DNA of 64,000 nt from Sorex araneus (Eukaryota > Chordata > Mammalia > Eulipotyphla > Soricidae): contig NC_073307.1 of NCBI RefSeq assembly GCF_027595985.1, forward strand, positions 45,672,594 to 45,736,593, in the 5' to 3' direction. The notes below the pieces were generated by a model. It worked only from the letters and a program-made list of their open reading frames with translations, was not told the origin of the DNA and made no database searches. Positions 49,991-62,828 of this stretch are shown piece by piece. The position numbers and the translations under genes are program-made. Every line of letters starts with the position of its first letter. Position 1 is the stretch's first letter.

Positions 49991-50204
49991 ATCCTGGTCG
50001 TTCTTAACAGTGTATACAGATGTTAAATTAAATGTTCTGTATCCTAAATGTACATAATAACATAAATTGATATCCTCATCATGCAAATTTATAAAAATCA
50101 AAAAGAGAGCTATAATGATAGTCATTATTCACCTTCCATAACCCTTCCTTTCAGGAATTCTCATAAAAGAAAATAATCCTATGAAGGAATTGAAGGAACT
50201 CCTT

Positions 50205-50392
50205 TTTTTTTTTCTGGGTCACACTCAGCTATGCTCAGGGGTTGCTCCTGATTCTGCATTCAGGAATTACTCCTGGATGGAGTACCATATGGAGGACCAT
50301 ATGGAGGACCATATGGGATGCCAGGAATTGAACCTGGGTGGGCTGCATGCAAGGTAAATGCCCTACTTGCTGTACTATCACACCAGCTCCCT
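50205..50392 (-). mobile_element. A-tailed SINE, antisense, with internal triplication
   Basis: Antisense SINE from poly(T) to ATCACACCAGCTCCC. A 13-base unit (GGACCATATGGAG) is repeated three times at about 50281-50318, where the family has one. Confidence 0.8.
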
Positions 50393-52969
50393 ATGAAGGA
50401 ACTCTAGTAAGAATAAGTTTTTATCTCTTTTGCCCTGATCCTGTACCTGTCTGAAGACTGAAAAACCATGCGTAGAATTACATTCAGTTTGATACTCTCA
50501 GATAATCTACATTCTTTTCTCCCATCAGTTCTTTCATAGTCTGTGTTTCACTGAAATGAGTTACTTTGATTCCAGATAACCAGCTCTACATGTGGATATG
50601 CATTGCACAAGAACTCTCAAAACACCACACGTAGTGGAGGTGATACTTGATCAATTATTATAAACACATAAAGTTAGAATATCTTCTTTTACTCCAAATT
50701 AAATAAAAATTGACTCTAAATCCTCTGTTCTGTCTACATTGAGGGCAACTTGATCTGGTTCATTATTAGCGTTTATGAGGATATCTGATCCTTATGTACA
50801 GAAAAGGGAGCAGACCCTTAGTCTCTGCACATCACAGACACTACAGTGAAGCCAGCCATTAATGTCTCTTTACTGGGGTTATTTTACATACTATGCCATA
50901 CACATAAGAGAAATTGAAGAAAAACATTTTTAAAGTAACATTGGCTTATAATATTATATAGGTTTCATGTATATAGCTTTATAAATCAACACCTGTATAT
51001 GCCATATTAACCTCATCACTGAAATCTAGATTTCATCCCTTTTATATTCGTGTTAAACTATATTTAATTTATATTAAAACAGCTCTTCAGAATATTTGGT
51101 CACTGAAGAATCTTGGAGATTCTTCAGGAACTCTGTTAAGGTCAAGAGCTGAAGAGGTAATTATTTAGGGGAAGTTTCACTGTGCTTTTGTATACTTGTA
51201 ATTTTGTTAATGCTAATATATTTCTAGCCTGCTAGTGACTTTGGCAAAGATGCTGGTGCTATGCACTATTCTCAGAACTCTGGTTAACTGCCTAAATATT
51301 AGTATCTTCTTTAGGCTACAGTTTTAATTCTTAAGCATACAATTACTAATGTTTTGAGTTTAAATGGGAATATTTTGAGTTAAAAGGGCAGATCTATAAT
51401 AGCTTGACATACAAATGCTAATGATCTGCATTAAACTGGCAATGTTTCCAGTTAAATGGGGAAATGAAAGTTTATCAGGGAGACTTATACTTTCTTCTAT
51501 TGTTTCTTAAAAGGTCTGCACCAAAATTTCATTCCTCCAGAATTTTACTGAGTTTTCAGGGTGTTAAAATGGGCACAAGTAACTCTACCAGCCAGCATTC
51601 TATGGTAACAGAACTGCACCTCATCCAACTGCCGGCTTGGCTTCTGAGTACATAACGGAATAGCCTCTAGGCTATGAAGGTCATGGCATTTCCTACTAGA
51701 TTGTTCAGTACTTGGGTACTGGGAACAAAGCCCAGTACCCAAGTAAATATCCTTTGTGGACACAACTGATAAATGGTTGATTTTCAGAAACATTGGTAAA
51801 AGGCACTGAACAACTTCCTTTCTAAAACAGCTTAGTGGACAATGGCTCAGCAAATTAGAATATAATAGTTGGTAACTTTTCATTTATTTCACGCAGGATT
51901 TCTTTCATGTAAGTCTAGTCAATGTAATTAACATTTTATTGATATTCTGACTACCATATGCTAAACAAATGCATGTGTACTTTTTCCTCCAACATGTTCT
52001 ATAAATTTAAGATTGAAAGTGTTTCACAAATAAACCAAAGTGATCAATTTTCAAATGACTAATTTTTTTAGAACTATGGTTATAAAATCTATTCTTGTTG
52101 TCTGAAGTTCATGAAGTCAGATCCACAAGAAATTCGAGGTAAAAGTCAAAATAATTGAATTTCTATAAATACCAGATGATTTCACTATCTGTAGCTTATA
52201 CAGCAACAAAACAAAGGAATAGTTAGCAAAGAATGATGAGACATCCTTAACTTTTGAATACAGAAGTTGAGATTAGCAAACAGTGGTAGAAAAAAGTGGT
52301 GGTAAGGAAGAGGTAGACAGAAGTAACACAAAGACAATGGAGGAAGGTCTTAGATCTTTAGTGGTCTTGAAGAGAGAGTAATTTTGTATAGCAAAACAAT
52401 AAATATTAATACTATTGTAACTGTGTTATAACTTTATATCGCAAATGAAAATAATTCAAAAGGAACATTATGACTAACTAGAATAACTTGAAAAAATAAT
52501 TTTTCCTAATTGAGCTTTTTATCACTATATATCACATATTTACTTGGTAAAAACTGGTGAAATTTAATAGAGTTTTGTCACATAATACAGTTCAAACATA
52601 TTTTTCTAGTATATACTACTATTTTGCATTCCCCTTAGCTGTAGCTTTTGCCAATATTCTATGGAACGAAACTTCATAACATAAGAGTAAGGATAAGGCA
52701 GTTCATAAGTCTATATTTTTATGGAAGTAACTTTTTCCAAACCACTATTACAGAAATCTTTCACTTGTGTCTGAAAATAAATGTAGAATCTGTAAGGCAA
52801 AGATAATGATATCAGTAAGAATTATATCACTGACCAAAGATTGTGAATCCTTAATTTCATTTTAAAATTTGTCTTGTGATTTAATGGTAGAAAATGGAAT
52901 TCAAAATTTATTGGCAAAATAACATGCAATTTTTACAGTTTCTAATTTGTCTCTATATTTTATTAAAAC
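50393..52969. other. Unassigned AT-rich sequence
   Basis: About 2.6 kb with only short ORFs (longest 112 codons, 51883-51545 minus, no domain recognised). Not shared with the matching place after arm B. Confidence 0.35.
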
Positions 52970-53088
52970 ATTTCTTTTTGGTTGGTTTGTTTGGGGGCCA
53001 CACCTGACAATACTCAGGGGTTACTCCTAATTCTCCACTCAAAGCTCATTCTTGGCAGTGCTTGGGAACCATATGGGATTCCAGGGGT
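52970..53088 (-). mobile_element. Old antisense SINE
   Basis: GGGGGCCACACCTGACAATA through GGGAACCATATGGGATTCCA. The head is missing. Confidence 0.6.
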
Positions 53089-53219
53089 CATAACAGTGCT
53101 TATAAAAGATAGTGAAACATGGTTTATCATAGTGGTAATGTTGACTTCCTCCTTAGCGTTCTAACTTACTGTGACCTTCCCCAGGGACCTACGCTTCGGT
53201 AAGTTCAATTTTACTGTCA

Positions 53220-53580
53220 GCATACAAGTTTTATTTTCTCTTTGGGTATTATCAATTTCTTTGATTCGTGCATATACCATTTAAGAGATCACATAGCATT
53301 CATGAATATACTATTTAAGAGTGGGATCACATAGCATTTGCCTTTCTCCCTCTGATTTACTTTTTCTAAATATGATACCCTCTAGCCCCATACGACTTTC
53401 AGCAAAAGATAACATTTCAACTATTCGCATAGCACTGCAGTATCCCATTGTCTCTATGTTCAGTTTCTTTATCCACTCCTCTGTCTTTAGGCAGTTGGGT
53501 TGTTTACAGATCTTGGGTATTGTACAGTGATGTGATGGACATAGCTGTGCCCCTATCTTTTTGAATTAATTTCAAACTTC
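53220..53580 (-). mobile_element. Old LINE-1 fragment, antisense
   Basis: Antisense of a mammalian LINE-1 3' region (TCCACTCCTCTGTCTTTAGG ... TTGGGTTGTTTACAGATCTT), more diverged than the other copies. Confidence 0.55.
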
Positions 53581-53618
53581 ATTTTAGGTTTAGACAACAT
53601 CGTTTTTTCTGTGTTTGT

Positions 53619-53791
53619 TTTTCTTTTTGGGATCACACCCAGCAATGTTCAAGGCTTATTCTGACTCTACACTCAGGTATTTCTCCTGGCAGTGCTTGGG
53701 GAACCATGTGGGATGCTGGGGATTGAAATTCTTACAATTTCGGCGGCTTACAAGGCAAATGCCTCACCTGCTGTACTATAGCTCTGATCCC
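53619..53791 (-). mobile_element. A-tailed SINE, antisense
   Basis: GGGATCACACCCAGCAATGT through CTATAGCTCTGATCCCC, covering body and head. Confidence 0.7.
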
Positions 53792-54204
53792 CTAGACAAC
53801 ATCTTGTAATGAGGAAATGTTTCATACAAAATGTTGTACTAGATACTGGAAATATAAATAAAAGCATAAGTTTTTATCTCGTTGGCAGTTAGAGACTACT
53901 GAAAGAGATAGATTTATGAAAAACCAATTATAATATAATGTCATAAGGTAATACAGGTGTACAAACAAGAAGTTATGGGAGCATAAATATATAAAATTTC
54001 TATTCTGAGAGTAAGAGGTCATGTATGATTTCTGAAAATAAGCTTTGCCTTTATTGACATAACAAATTAGTATAGTGATGTAAGAACAAACAAGGGTAGA
54101 CTTTGTAGAAATGAAAGAAAAGAAGAAAGATAATTGTAGAGTAGATAGAGACAGTGTATTAGGACAAAACAAAAATACATGAAGGAACAAGTTCAAAAAA
54201 ATGA
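53792..54204. other. Unassigned AT-rich sequence before D2
   Basis: No gene recognised. A minus-strand ORF of 124 codons (54196-53822) has no recognisable domain. Confidence 0.3.
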
Positions 54205-55075
<871 letters not shown>

Positions 55076-55929
55076 GGTGAAAGAAAATGAAGGGAAGAAA
55101 GAAGTAAAGGATGGAGAGAAGGAAGAAAAGAAAAGAAGAAAAAAACAAAATGAGAAGGAAAGAAAGAGTAGAAAGAAAATAAAGAGAGAAAGGAAATTAT
55201 TCTTGTTACGAGGAAAGAGGGCAAAGCAAAAGTTGTTGTTAAAGGGCTAAATTGAATGTCAGAGTTAGTATCTTATCTTAGGAAATAGAGGAAACCACTT
55301 AAAAGGTTTTAACATAGTACCATCAAATGTGGACTTCAGCTCATTACTCTGCCTACAGTAAATGCCATGGGAGAGACAAGACTGAAATCAGAAGATGACT
55401 GTTGTGGCCAGTTATGAAAGAATGCAGATGGCTTGAACCAAAGAATTTTTAACTCTGGAGGATTAAATAAGAAGGGGAAGATGATAACTAGATTTCAGGC
55501 TTATCTAGTTTTATTTTGTTCAAGTATAATATGGCTGATTAGTAGAAGTTTTTTAATATAAAATTAAATATACCAATATTTAAAAGAGGATACTTGGTAA
55601 TGAGAAAGAGAGAACTGTTGTAAAGGAGGGAGGCAGTCAAGTTCATCAGAAATCTGTTGAATAAATCTACAGAAAAGGATCACTAATTAAATAAAAGATC
55701 AAGGATGAAAGAACAAAAATTAAAACACATTGGCATGAGTAATATTAACATGTGCCATAACAGATAGGGATGGAACATAGAATGTCCTGCCAGAAAACAA
55801 GTCATTTTCATAATAATATATGTTGCATGGCTAAATAAAAATTCCAACAAGGAAGACAAATATTTGGTGTTCCTCTAACTGGATGACTTATGTAAAGCAG
55901 GGAAAAGAAATATGGTCACTTTTTCCCTA

Positions 55930-56620
55930 TCCACCTCTGCCACCCGGGACCCAGGGCTATTGGGTTCTTGTCTCACCTTGCAGAAAGGAACTTCAGGAGT
56001 AGACAACCAGTGAAGTAAAACAGATTTTATTTGGAGGGTTTTAAAGGGCAGAGGGAGGGAAAAGTGGGAGAGAGAGTAACGCTCTCAAGAGAGAATGTGG
56101 GCTTCTCCAAGGGCGGAGAGAGCCCCTACATACATCCTAGTATTAGATATGGAAGCAGGAAAGCACACATCTCAAGAGGGGAAATGCAGGCAACACATGT
56201 GCTCAGGGAACACATGTGCTCGGCCACTTGGGCACAAGCAGCAAATGGGCTCAGGCAGCATATGCATGCCCTTCCTTTGCTCAAGACGGCTTTTATAGGG
56301 TGGTTTTGCAATCTGTCCCCACTTGGGACTTCGACCTAGGTAAAAGTCCATTGCGAGGGGGGTTGCCAAGGGTGGTGGGTTTGGGAGTGGTGATGGTCTT
56401 CTTTGAAGTTCCTTTCCTGGCCTTTTGTCTCTGCAGGAGCTTCTCTGGGAGGGGAGTGTCCAGCCCTGTCTGGGCCTGTTGCTGTCACCAAGTGAGGGTC
56501 TTTTCAGGCCTCAGTTCCTGTGTTCTGCAAGGTTGGCTTTTGCAACTTCAGGGCTATCACTTCCCAGGAAATTGACTGACATTGCCTTGGGAGGGGCCCT
56601 TCCCTCCCTGCCTGCCTGCC
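55930..56620 (-). mobile_element. Solo-LTR-like segment, D2
   Basis: Paralogue of the D1 segment with TATA-like box at 56292-56297 and AATAAA at 56026-56031. The two copies are highly similar. ORFs of about 100 codons are present in both but start and end differently. Confidence 0.4.
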
Positions 56621-56944
56621 TTCATCAGGGGCACCTTCAGTGCCAGTCCTCTGTATGTCTAAAACCCAACTATGAATAACATTGTAAATCATGGCGCTTT
56701 AGTTAAAAAGTATCCCCAGTATGGCCGCTGAGATATCGTTTTCTCAAAACATGTTAAATCTATCGTTCCTTATTACTTTTACTTTGATCCAGATTTCTAT
56801 TTTACATAGTAGAGTTCACCCCTAAAAATCACCTTTCAAATAATCAGACCCACTTACTCTTGTTTTTTCTTATTACTATGGAGTCAACTCAAGGTATCTA
56901 TAAACAGTTTTCTCTTCCTTATGATTTCCTTTTTGTTGTTGCCT

Positions 56945-57105
56945 TTGATCTGGGCTATACGTATTGGTACTCAGAGCTTACTACAGGGCTCTGTGCTCAG
57001 GGATCACTCCTGGAGAGCTGAGGGATCATACAGGATGCCAGGATTAAAACCAGATCGCCATGTGCAAGACAAATACCTACCCATTGCACTATTGCTCCAG
57101 TTCTG
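56945..57105 (-). mobile_element. Antisense SINE, D2
   Basis: Counterpart of the D1 element at 31468. Confidence 0.65.
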
Positions 57106-57182
57106 CCTTGTGATTTTCTTAATGAGTTTCTTGTCTCTAGCTTATTTTGTTGTAACGATATGTCATTTGTTCTAAATATATA

Positions 57183-57435
57183 TGCATAGAGCAATAGCAC
57201 AGAGAGTTGGGCATTTGCCTCGAATGCAGCCAACCTGGGTTCAATTCCTCCATCCTTCTCAGAGAGCCCAGTAAGATACTGAGAGTATCTCGCCTGCATG
57301 GCAGAGCCTGGCAAGTTACCTGTAGCATATTCGGTATGACAAAAACAATAACAACAAGTGTCACAACAGAGACGTTACTGGTGCCCGCTCGAGCAAATCG
57401 ATAAACAATTGGGACAACAGAGCTATAGTGCATAT
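57183..57435 (+). mobile_element. RTE-tailed SINE, D2
   Basis: Counterpart of 31710. The tail reads GACGTTACTGGTGCCCGCTC. Confidence 0.8.
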
Positions 57436-57843
57436 ATGCATGTAATGAATCAAACCTCTGACTCTGAGCCATTAAGGCCCACATTGTAGGTTGCCCAATT
57501 CCTACCTGTCCCCCTGGCTGTTGTAGCTGATTTGGATGGGAGACCTCATACTTGACTCAGTTAGTTCTCCCAGAGAAGTGCCTTGTGCAAATATTAGGTC
57601 TTCTAAAGTCTATGGATGCAAATATTTCACCAGCCCCAATGGACAACTGTTCCAGCTGCCTCTGAGGTCCGTTTGATGTTCACAGTGCAGGAACTGGTTC
57701 CCAGAATCCAAGTTCTCTTTGAGTTGTGGTCTCAGACTGGTGCAAGGAATTATTGTTAACATGTAAAAGAAAGCTAGTTGTAACCCCCTGCTGAGATCTA
57801 GGCCCATTGACTACCCTAATAGAAAAGAATTTTAGGAGGTCAA

Positions 57844-58110
57844 ATGGACTTGAGTGATAGCACAGCAGGTAGGGCATTTGCCTTGTATGGGGCCAACCCA
57901 GGTTCGATTTATCCGTCCCTCTCGGAGAGCCCGGCAAGCTATAGAGAGTATCCCGCCCACAAAGCAGAGCCTGGCGAGCTCCCTGTAGCGCATTTGATAT
58001 GCCAAAAACAGTAACAACAAGTGCCACATTAGAGCTGTCACTGGTTCCCCCTAGAGCAAATCAATGAACAATGGGGACAACAGTGCTATGACAATAGTGC
58101 TATGATAAAT
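57844..58110 (+). mobile_element. RTE-tailed SINE, D2
   Basis: Counterpart of 32366. It shares the diagnostic GCTGTCACTGGTTCCC tail. Confidence 0.8.
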
Positions 58111-58371
58111 ATCAAGATAGTTTTGTTTTGTTTTTTGGGAATATGAAGAAGGAAAGAATCAGACAGATAGACAAAAAGAGACAGAGAGATTATGGTCACT
58201 CTCGGAATTAAGAATGTGTCACTCGCCTTTGCAGAGAGCATCCCCCAAACTTCTCCTTCTTGGGCCTTTCTGTGTAGACAGGAGTTTGCTGCTAGGGGAT
58301 TGTCCTAAAGGGAAGACCTTGTTCGTATCACAATTTTCTGTTTCAAGAAAAGAACACCAAATGCTCAAAAA

Positions 58372-58560
58372 CAGGGCTGGGGACATACTATAGAGTTAAG
58401 ATGCACATTTTACACACACCCAAACCCAATTATAGCCATGTTATTGCATAAAGTCCCCAAATGCTGCCAGGAGTGATCCCTGAGCACAGAGCTAGGAGTA
58501 AGCCCTGATCATTGCTGGGTATGTCCCCAAATAAAATAACAACCCAACCCCCCCTCAAAA
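58372..58560 (+). mobile_element. Old A-tailed SINE, D2
   Basis: Counterpart of 32893. Confidence 0.6.
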
Positions 58561-58952
58561 ACATCAAAACTGAGCTCCAGGAGGGGCAAAGAGAGGGTGA
58601 AGTATTGGGATGTAAAAGGAACACTGCAAGTGGCTTCCAGGGATGAAAAAAAATGAAAAAATTGAATCTAAGTGTTCCAATAGCTTATCTTCTCATGTAA
58701 CATCCTCTCTTTTCTTTCTCCTTCCTTATCTTTACCAACCATGTCAAGAACCAAGGAGAGTAAGGGACTTGGCTGAATACCATCTTTGTAAACAGCTCCT
58801 AAGGCATAGCTTCTGCATCAAAATAGTCAGTAAACTAGATTAAGAAACTGGTGCTGTTTCATGGACAAATTATGCCCCCCCCATTAAAAAAATAGGCCCC
58901 ATGATTTCTAATATTGATAAGGCAGATAAAATATTACAACAATATACCCTGT

Positions 58953-59199
58953 GGCCTGGAGCAATAGCACAGCTGTAGGGCGTTCGTCTTTCAAGTGGCC
59001 AACCCGTGTTCGATTCCTCCATGCCTCTCAGAGAGCCCGGCAAGCTACCGAGAGTATCTCGCCCGCATGGCAGAGCCTGGCAAGCTACCTGTGGCGTATT
59101 TGATATGACAAAAACAGTAACAATAAGTCTCACAATGAGAGACGTTACTGGTGCCCCTTTTGAGCAGATCGATGAGCAAGGGAAGACAGTGACAGTGAC
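58953..59199 (+). mobile_element. RTE-tailed SINE specific to D2
   Basis: Head, body and RTE-type tail (GACGTTACTGGTGCCCCTTT) ending in GACAGTGACAGTGAC. The 7-bp repeat ACCCTGT (58946-58952 and 59200-59206) flanks it. D1 lacks the insert near 33470. Confidence 0.82.
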
Positions 59200-60087
59200 A
59201 CCCTGTACCAGTGTCAGCTGACCTCCACCATTGCACCAATACTTCCCAATCCTATTCTCCCCACAGCCCCCTACAGTAATACACATTCTGTCCTTTGGTC
59301 TTAGATTCTTTAGTCGAAATCCTTTCCAGAATTCCACTAAATTTCAGGGGACTTCAAAAGATGCACCTCATTTGGACCCAATTCTTTGAAAGGAACTTTA
59401 TTCTCCAGGTAAGAATTTTCCTCAAAATAAAAATCTATTCAGCAACCTGATTTAATACCTACAAATCTTGTTATTTCAACCCTTGTCCAGTAATTCATTT
59501 CCTTTTACAATTCTTTCCAAGCATGAGAGACATTTGCAGATGTTTGACAAATACCGTTCTTCCCACATTCATGACTGGGGAAATTAATTCTGTCCTCTTT
59601 GGAAATAGATCTCTAACTGAGCAAAAATTTATGGAGCACTTACTCTGTTCCAGGAAGTGTACCGGGTACTTTATAGAAAATACTTTATCTTACTAACAAT
59701 CCTACAAAGCAGGTTGTAATAGCCTTGTTTCGTAGATTAGATAATTGAGGCTCACCAAAAGTGAAAAAATTGCCAGTATCCTCCATATGGTAAGTGGCAA
59801 TATCAGAATGTCAGCTTAAAGCATTTTGCTGTAGCTTTAAAAGTTATCATAATTTTTAAACGAACTTTTAGTACTTGTAATTCATGTATTTTCATTCATG
59901 TCAACAGTAGGATTATGTCTTTTTCATACTAGGCTATTATTATATAACCCCTTTTTAATTTTAAATATCATTTTTAAGGCTTTTCATTTAAATATTTTAT
60001 ATTGAATTTGGAAGTATACATTTTTTCACTTAATTACACATCATTATAAAGGGAAACATATATACATATATATATATATATTTATAT

Positions 60088-60320
60088 ATACCACCTGCAC
60101 AGAAGAACCTGGCAAACTCCCCGGGGCATATTCAATATGCCAAATACAGTAAAATTGCAGGACTTATTCCCCTGACCCTGAAAAGAGCCTCCAATTGTTG
60201 GGGAAAATTAGTAAAGAAAGGCTGCTAATATATCAGGGCTGGGACAAATGGAGATGTTACTGGCGCCTGCTTGAGTAAATCCATGGACAGGATGACAGTG
60301 ATACAGTGATACGGTGATTG
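60088..60320 (+). mobile_element. Long-form RTE-tailed SINE, D2
   Basis: Counterpart of 34340 with GGGACAAATGGAGATGTTAC leading into the RTE-type tail. It abuts an RTE element in the opposite orientation. Confidence 0.7.
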
Positions 60321-62767
60321 TGATTATATCACTTGTATCACCTGTAGTCCCATTGATCTTCGATTTGCTCGAGCGGGCGCCAGTAACGTCTCCATTTGTC
60401 CCTATCGCGAGCCAGTGCAGCCCAATGATATCTGCTCACTCCAGGAACAGGAAGAGCGTCAAATCGTTCATTCAGGGATTTGACAAAGAAATCTGACCAT
60501 CTAGCTGGTGGGCAGCCGCGAGGTCTTCTGACGTCCTGTGGAATCCAGTTGGTAACAGCTCTAGTCTAACGGTCATCTCTGAATCGCATTACATGATCGG
60601 CCCATCTGATTTCTGATGCTTTGGCAAACGAGACAGCATCCCTGAATTTTAACCGTAGACAGAGGTCAGAACTCCAGATTCCTTCTCTCACCTGAGTGAG
60701 ATATGATATTCCCAGCATAGCTATTTCAATTCCTCTTTGGGATACCCTAATAGCATTCTCATCCTGTTTGCGTAGGGCCCAGGTCTCTGAAGCATATGTT
60801 AGTGCAGGAAGAACGGTGGAATCGAAAAGATGTGCCCGGAGTCGAAGGTTCTTTGTTCTCTTAACCACCTCTTTGATGCTCTTGAATGCATTCCACGCTG
60901 CTCTCTTCCTCCTTTGCAGTTCTGGCACCAAGTAGTTCCTCATATTGATTTCTCCACCCAGGTACACATAGCTGCTGCATTCGGAGATGATCGTTCCATT
61001 GAGAGCAAATGGAGCTTCAGGGATCAGTTCATTTTTCATGAGCTTTCCACACTCAAGGTCAAAGTCGGCCAGCATTTGTGCGGCTTGGCTAATGTTTGGT
61101 GTTATGAGAACGATGTCTTCAGCGAAGCAGAGGTGGTGTAATTGCCGACCGTCTATCTTCACTCCCATTTCTTCCCATTGCAGTCGATGCATGATGTTCT
61201 CAAGGGTGGCACTGAAGAGTTTTAGTGAAATGGTATCACCCTGCTGCACCCCTCTCTTTACATCAATGATCACTTCCTTGTAGAATGGTGAGATCCTGGT
61301 GGTGAATCCACAATACAGCTCAAGGAGGATTTTGATATACTGAGTTTGAACGCCCTGTTTGGCCAGGGCTTTGATGACTGCCTCAGTCTCAACAGAATCG
61401 AAGGCCTTCTTTAAGTCGGTGAATGTTAGACAGAGCGGCATCTTGAACTCTCGAGAAACTTTAATGAGTTTGGTCACTGTGTGGATATGGTCTATCGTGC
61501 TGAATCCCCTTTGGAACCCGGCTTGCTCACGTGGTTGTCCTTCGTCTAGTGTTCTGCCTATTCTATTCAGGATGACACGAGTGAACAACTTGTAGACGAC
61601 AGACAGCAGGCAGATTGGGCGATAGTTGCCGATGTCCTGGATGTCTCCCTTCTTGTACAACAGAACGGTCCTACTGGTTTTCCACTGATATGGAACCTTG
61701 CATTCAGACAGGTAGCATGTGAAGCGTCGGGCCAGTGTATTGGTGAGTACTGGTGGTAGATTCTTCAGGTGCTCAGGTCTGGCCTTGTCGAGACCAGATG
61801 CTGTTTGCGTCTTTACCAGCGAAATCCGGATTTCAGAAGGGAGAACGTTGAGAACAACATATCCATCCTGCGAAATTTGGTATGTGGGCAGGTGGACATG
61901 GCTGTCAAAGAGATCCGAGTAGAAGTCGTGAATAATTTTCTCCATTGCCTTTCTGGAGGATGTGATAGATCCATCGAGATGTTGGAGGGCAGTCATCTTG
62001 GTCTTGTAGTTGGCTAAGGGCAGGGGAGCGTTGCGAATACTTTTCCCGGCTTCTGCTGCACTGGCCAACACTGCTGCTCTTCTCTCTTTGAGGTCTTCCT
62101 TTATCACATCTCTGCACAGCTTTGTGAGCTCGGACATTAGCTTGTGGTTGCCTGAGGCTCGCGCCAAACAACATTGACGAATCAGCTCAAGAGTTTCCGA
62201 AGACAGGCGTCTGTTTGTGGCCTTCTCACTCTCAGCATTCTTCACACAGACATGGAGGTGCTAAACCAGTGGATAGTATTCCTCGTCGATGTTGTCAAGG
62301 ATGGCATCTTCCCGTCTTTGGCACTATTGTTGCTACAATAGTGCCAAAGAGTTCCCAGTTGGTGGTCATTCTGGGAGTTATCTTCTTAGACTTAAATTTT
62401 GCAGACTTTTCTCCCCACTCTGTGAAGTAGAATTTTGCACGAAGGAGATGATGGTCTGATCCCATTTGGAATTTTGTTTGGGACAACAGCGACATCGGTC
62501 AGGCAAAACCTTCGATTGAATATGATGTGGTCAATTTTACTGTGGAACTGTCCACCGGGAGACTCCCATGTCCAACGTTTAGATTCGGCTTTCTGGAACT
62601 TCGAGTTACCATGGGTGTCTTGGTTGACATGATGAATTCAGACAGTCTCTCACTCTTATTGTTCCATTCTAGGCCATGTGTCCCAATGTGGAATTCTTCG
62701 GGCGACCTTCTCTTGGCATTAAAATCACCAACAATGATCTTGTAGAAGGTGTGGTCTTCTTTATAGA
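60321..62767 (-). pseudogene. 5'-truncated RTE-clade LINE (endonuclease and reverse transcriptase), decayed
   Basis: Minus-strand retrotransposon. A partial APE-type endonuclease lies at its 5' end (V-G-D-F-N-A-K near 62720 and S-D-H-H-L-L-R-A-K-F near 62450), broken by at least two frameshifts. A reverse-transcriptase frame of 559 codons (62245-60566) shows N-Y-R-P-I-C-L-L, Q-A-G-F-Q-R-G-F-S-T-I-D-H-I and L-K-K-A-F-D-S. After the TAG at 60566-60568 the same frame continues to a TGA at 60338-60340, through R-W-S-D-F-F and D-K-W-R-R-Y-W-R-P-L-E-Q-I. The open frame has no ATG at 62245 (it begins with GTG), and an upstream in-frame TAG is visible. The catalytic box reads F-A-E-D instead of F-A-D-D (E near residue 376), so this copy should be inactive. 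The protein resembles RTE elements of nematodes as I remember them. Confidence 0.88.
62316..62349. repeat. Perfect short-loop hairpin inside the RTE element
   Basis: Arms CTTTGGCACTATTGT and its exact reverse complement are separated by TGCT; adding one more flanking pair gives 16 bp. It sits where the endonuclease and RT coding parts meet and where the reading frame shifts. Confidence 0.8.
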
Positions 62768-62828
62768 ACTATAAAAATATATTATATAAAAATATAAATA
62801 TATAATAAATATAAATAATATATTTATA
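62768..62828. repeat. AT-rich low-complexity tract
   Basis: A/T-only stretch between the truncated RTE and the truncated LINE-1. Confidence 0.7.

Noticed and set aside
62295-62495. Separate 66-codon gene near 62.4 kb (minus)
   Set aside because: It reads as a piece of the RTE endonuclease (S-D-H-H-L-L-R-A-K-F) split by frameshift.
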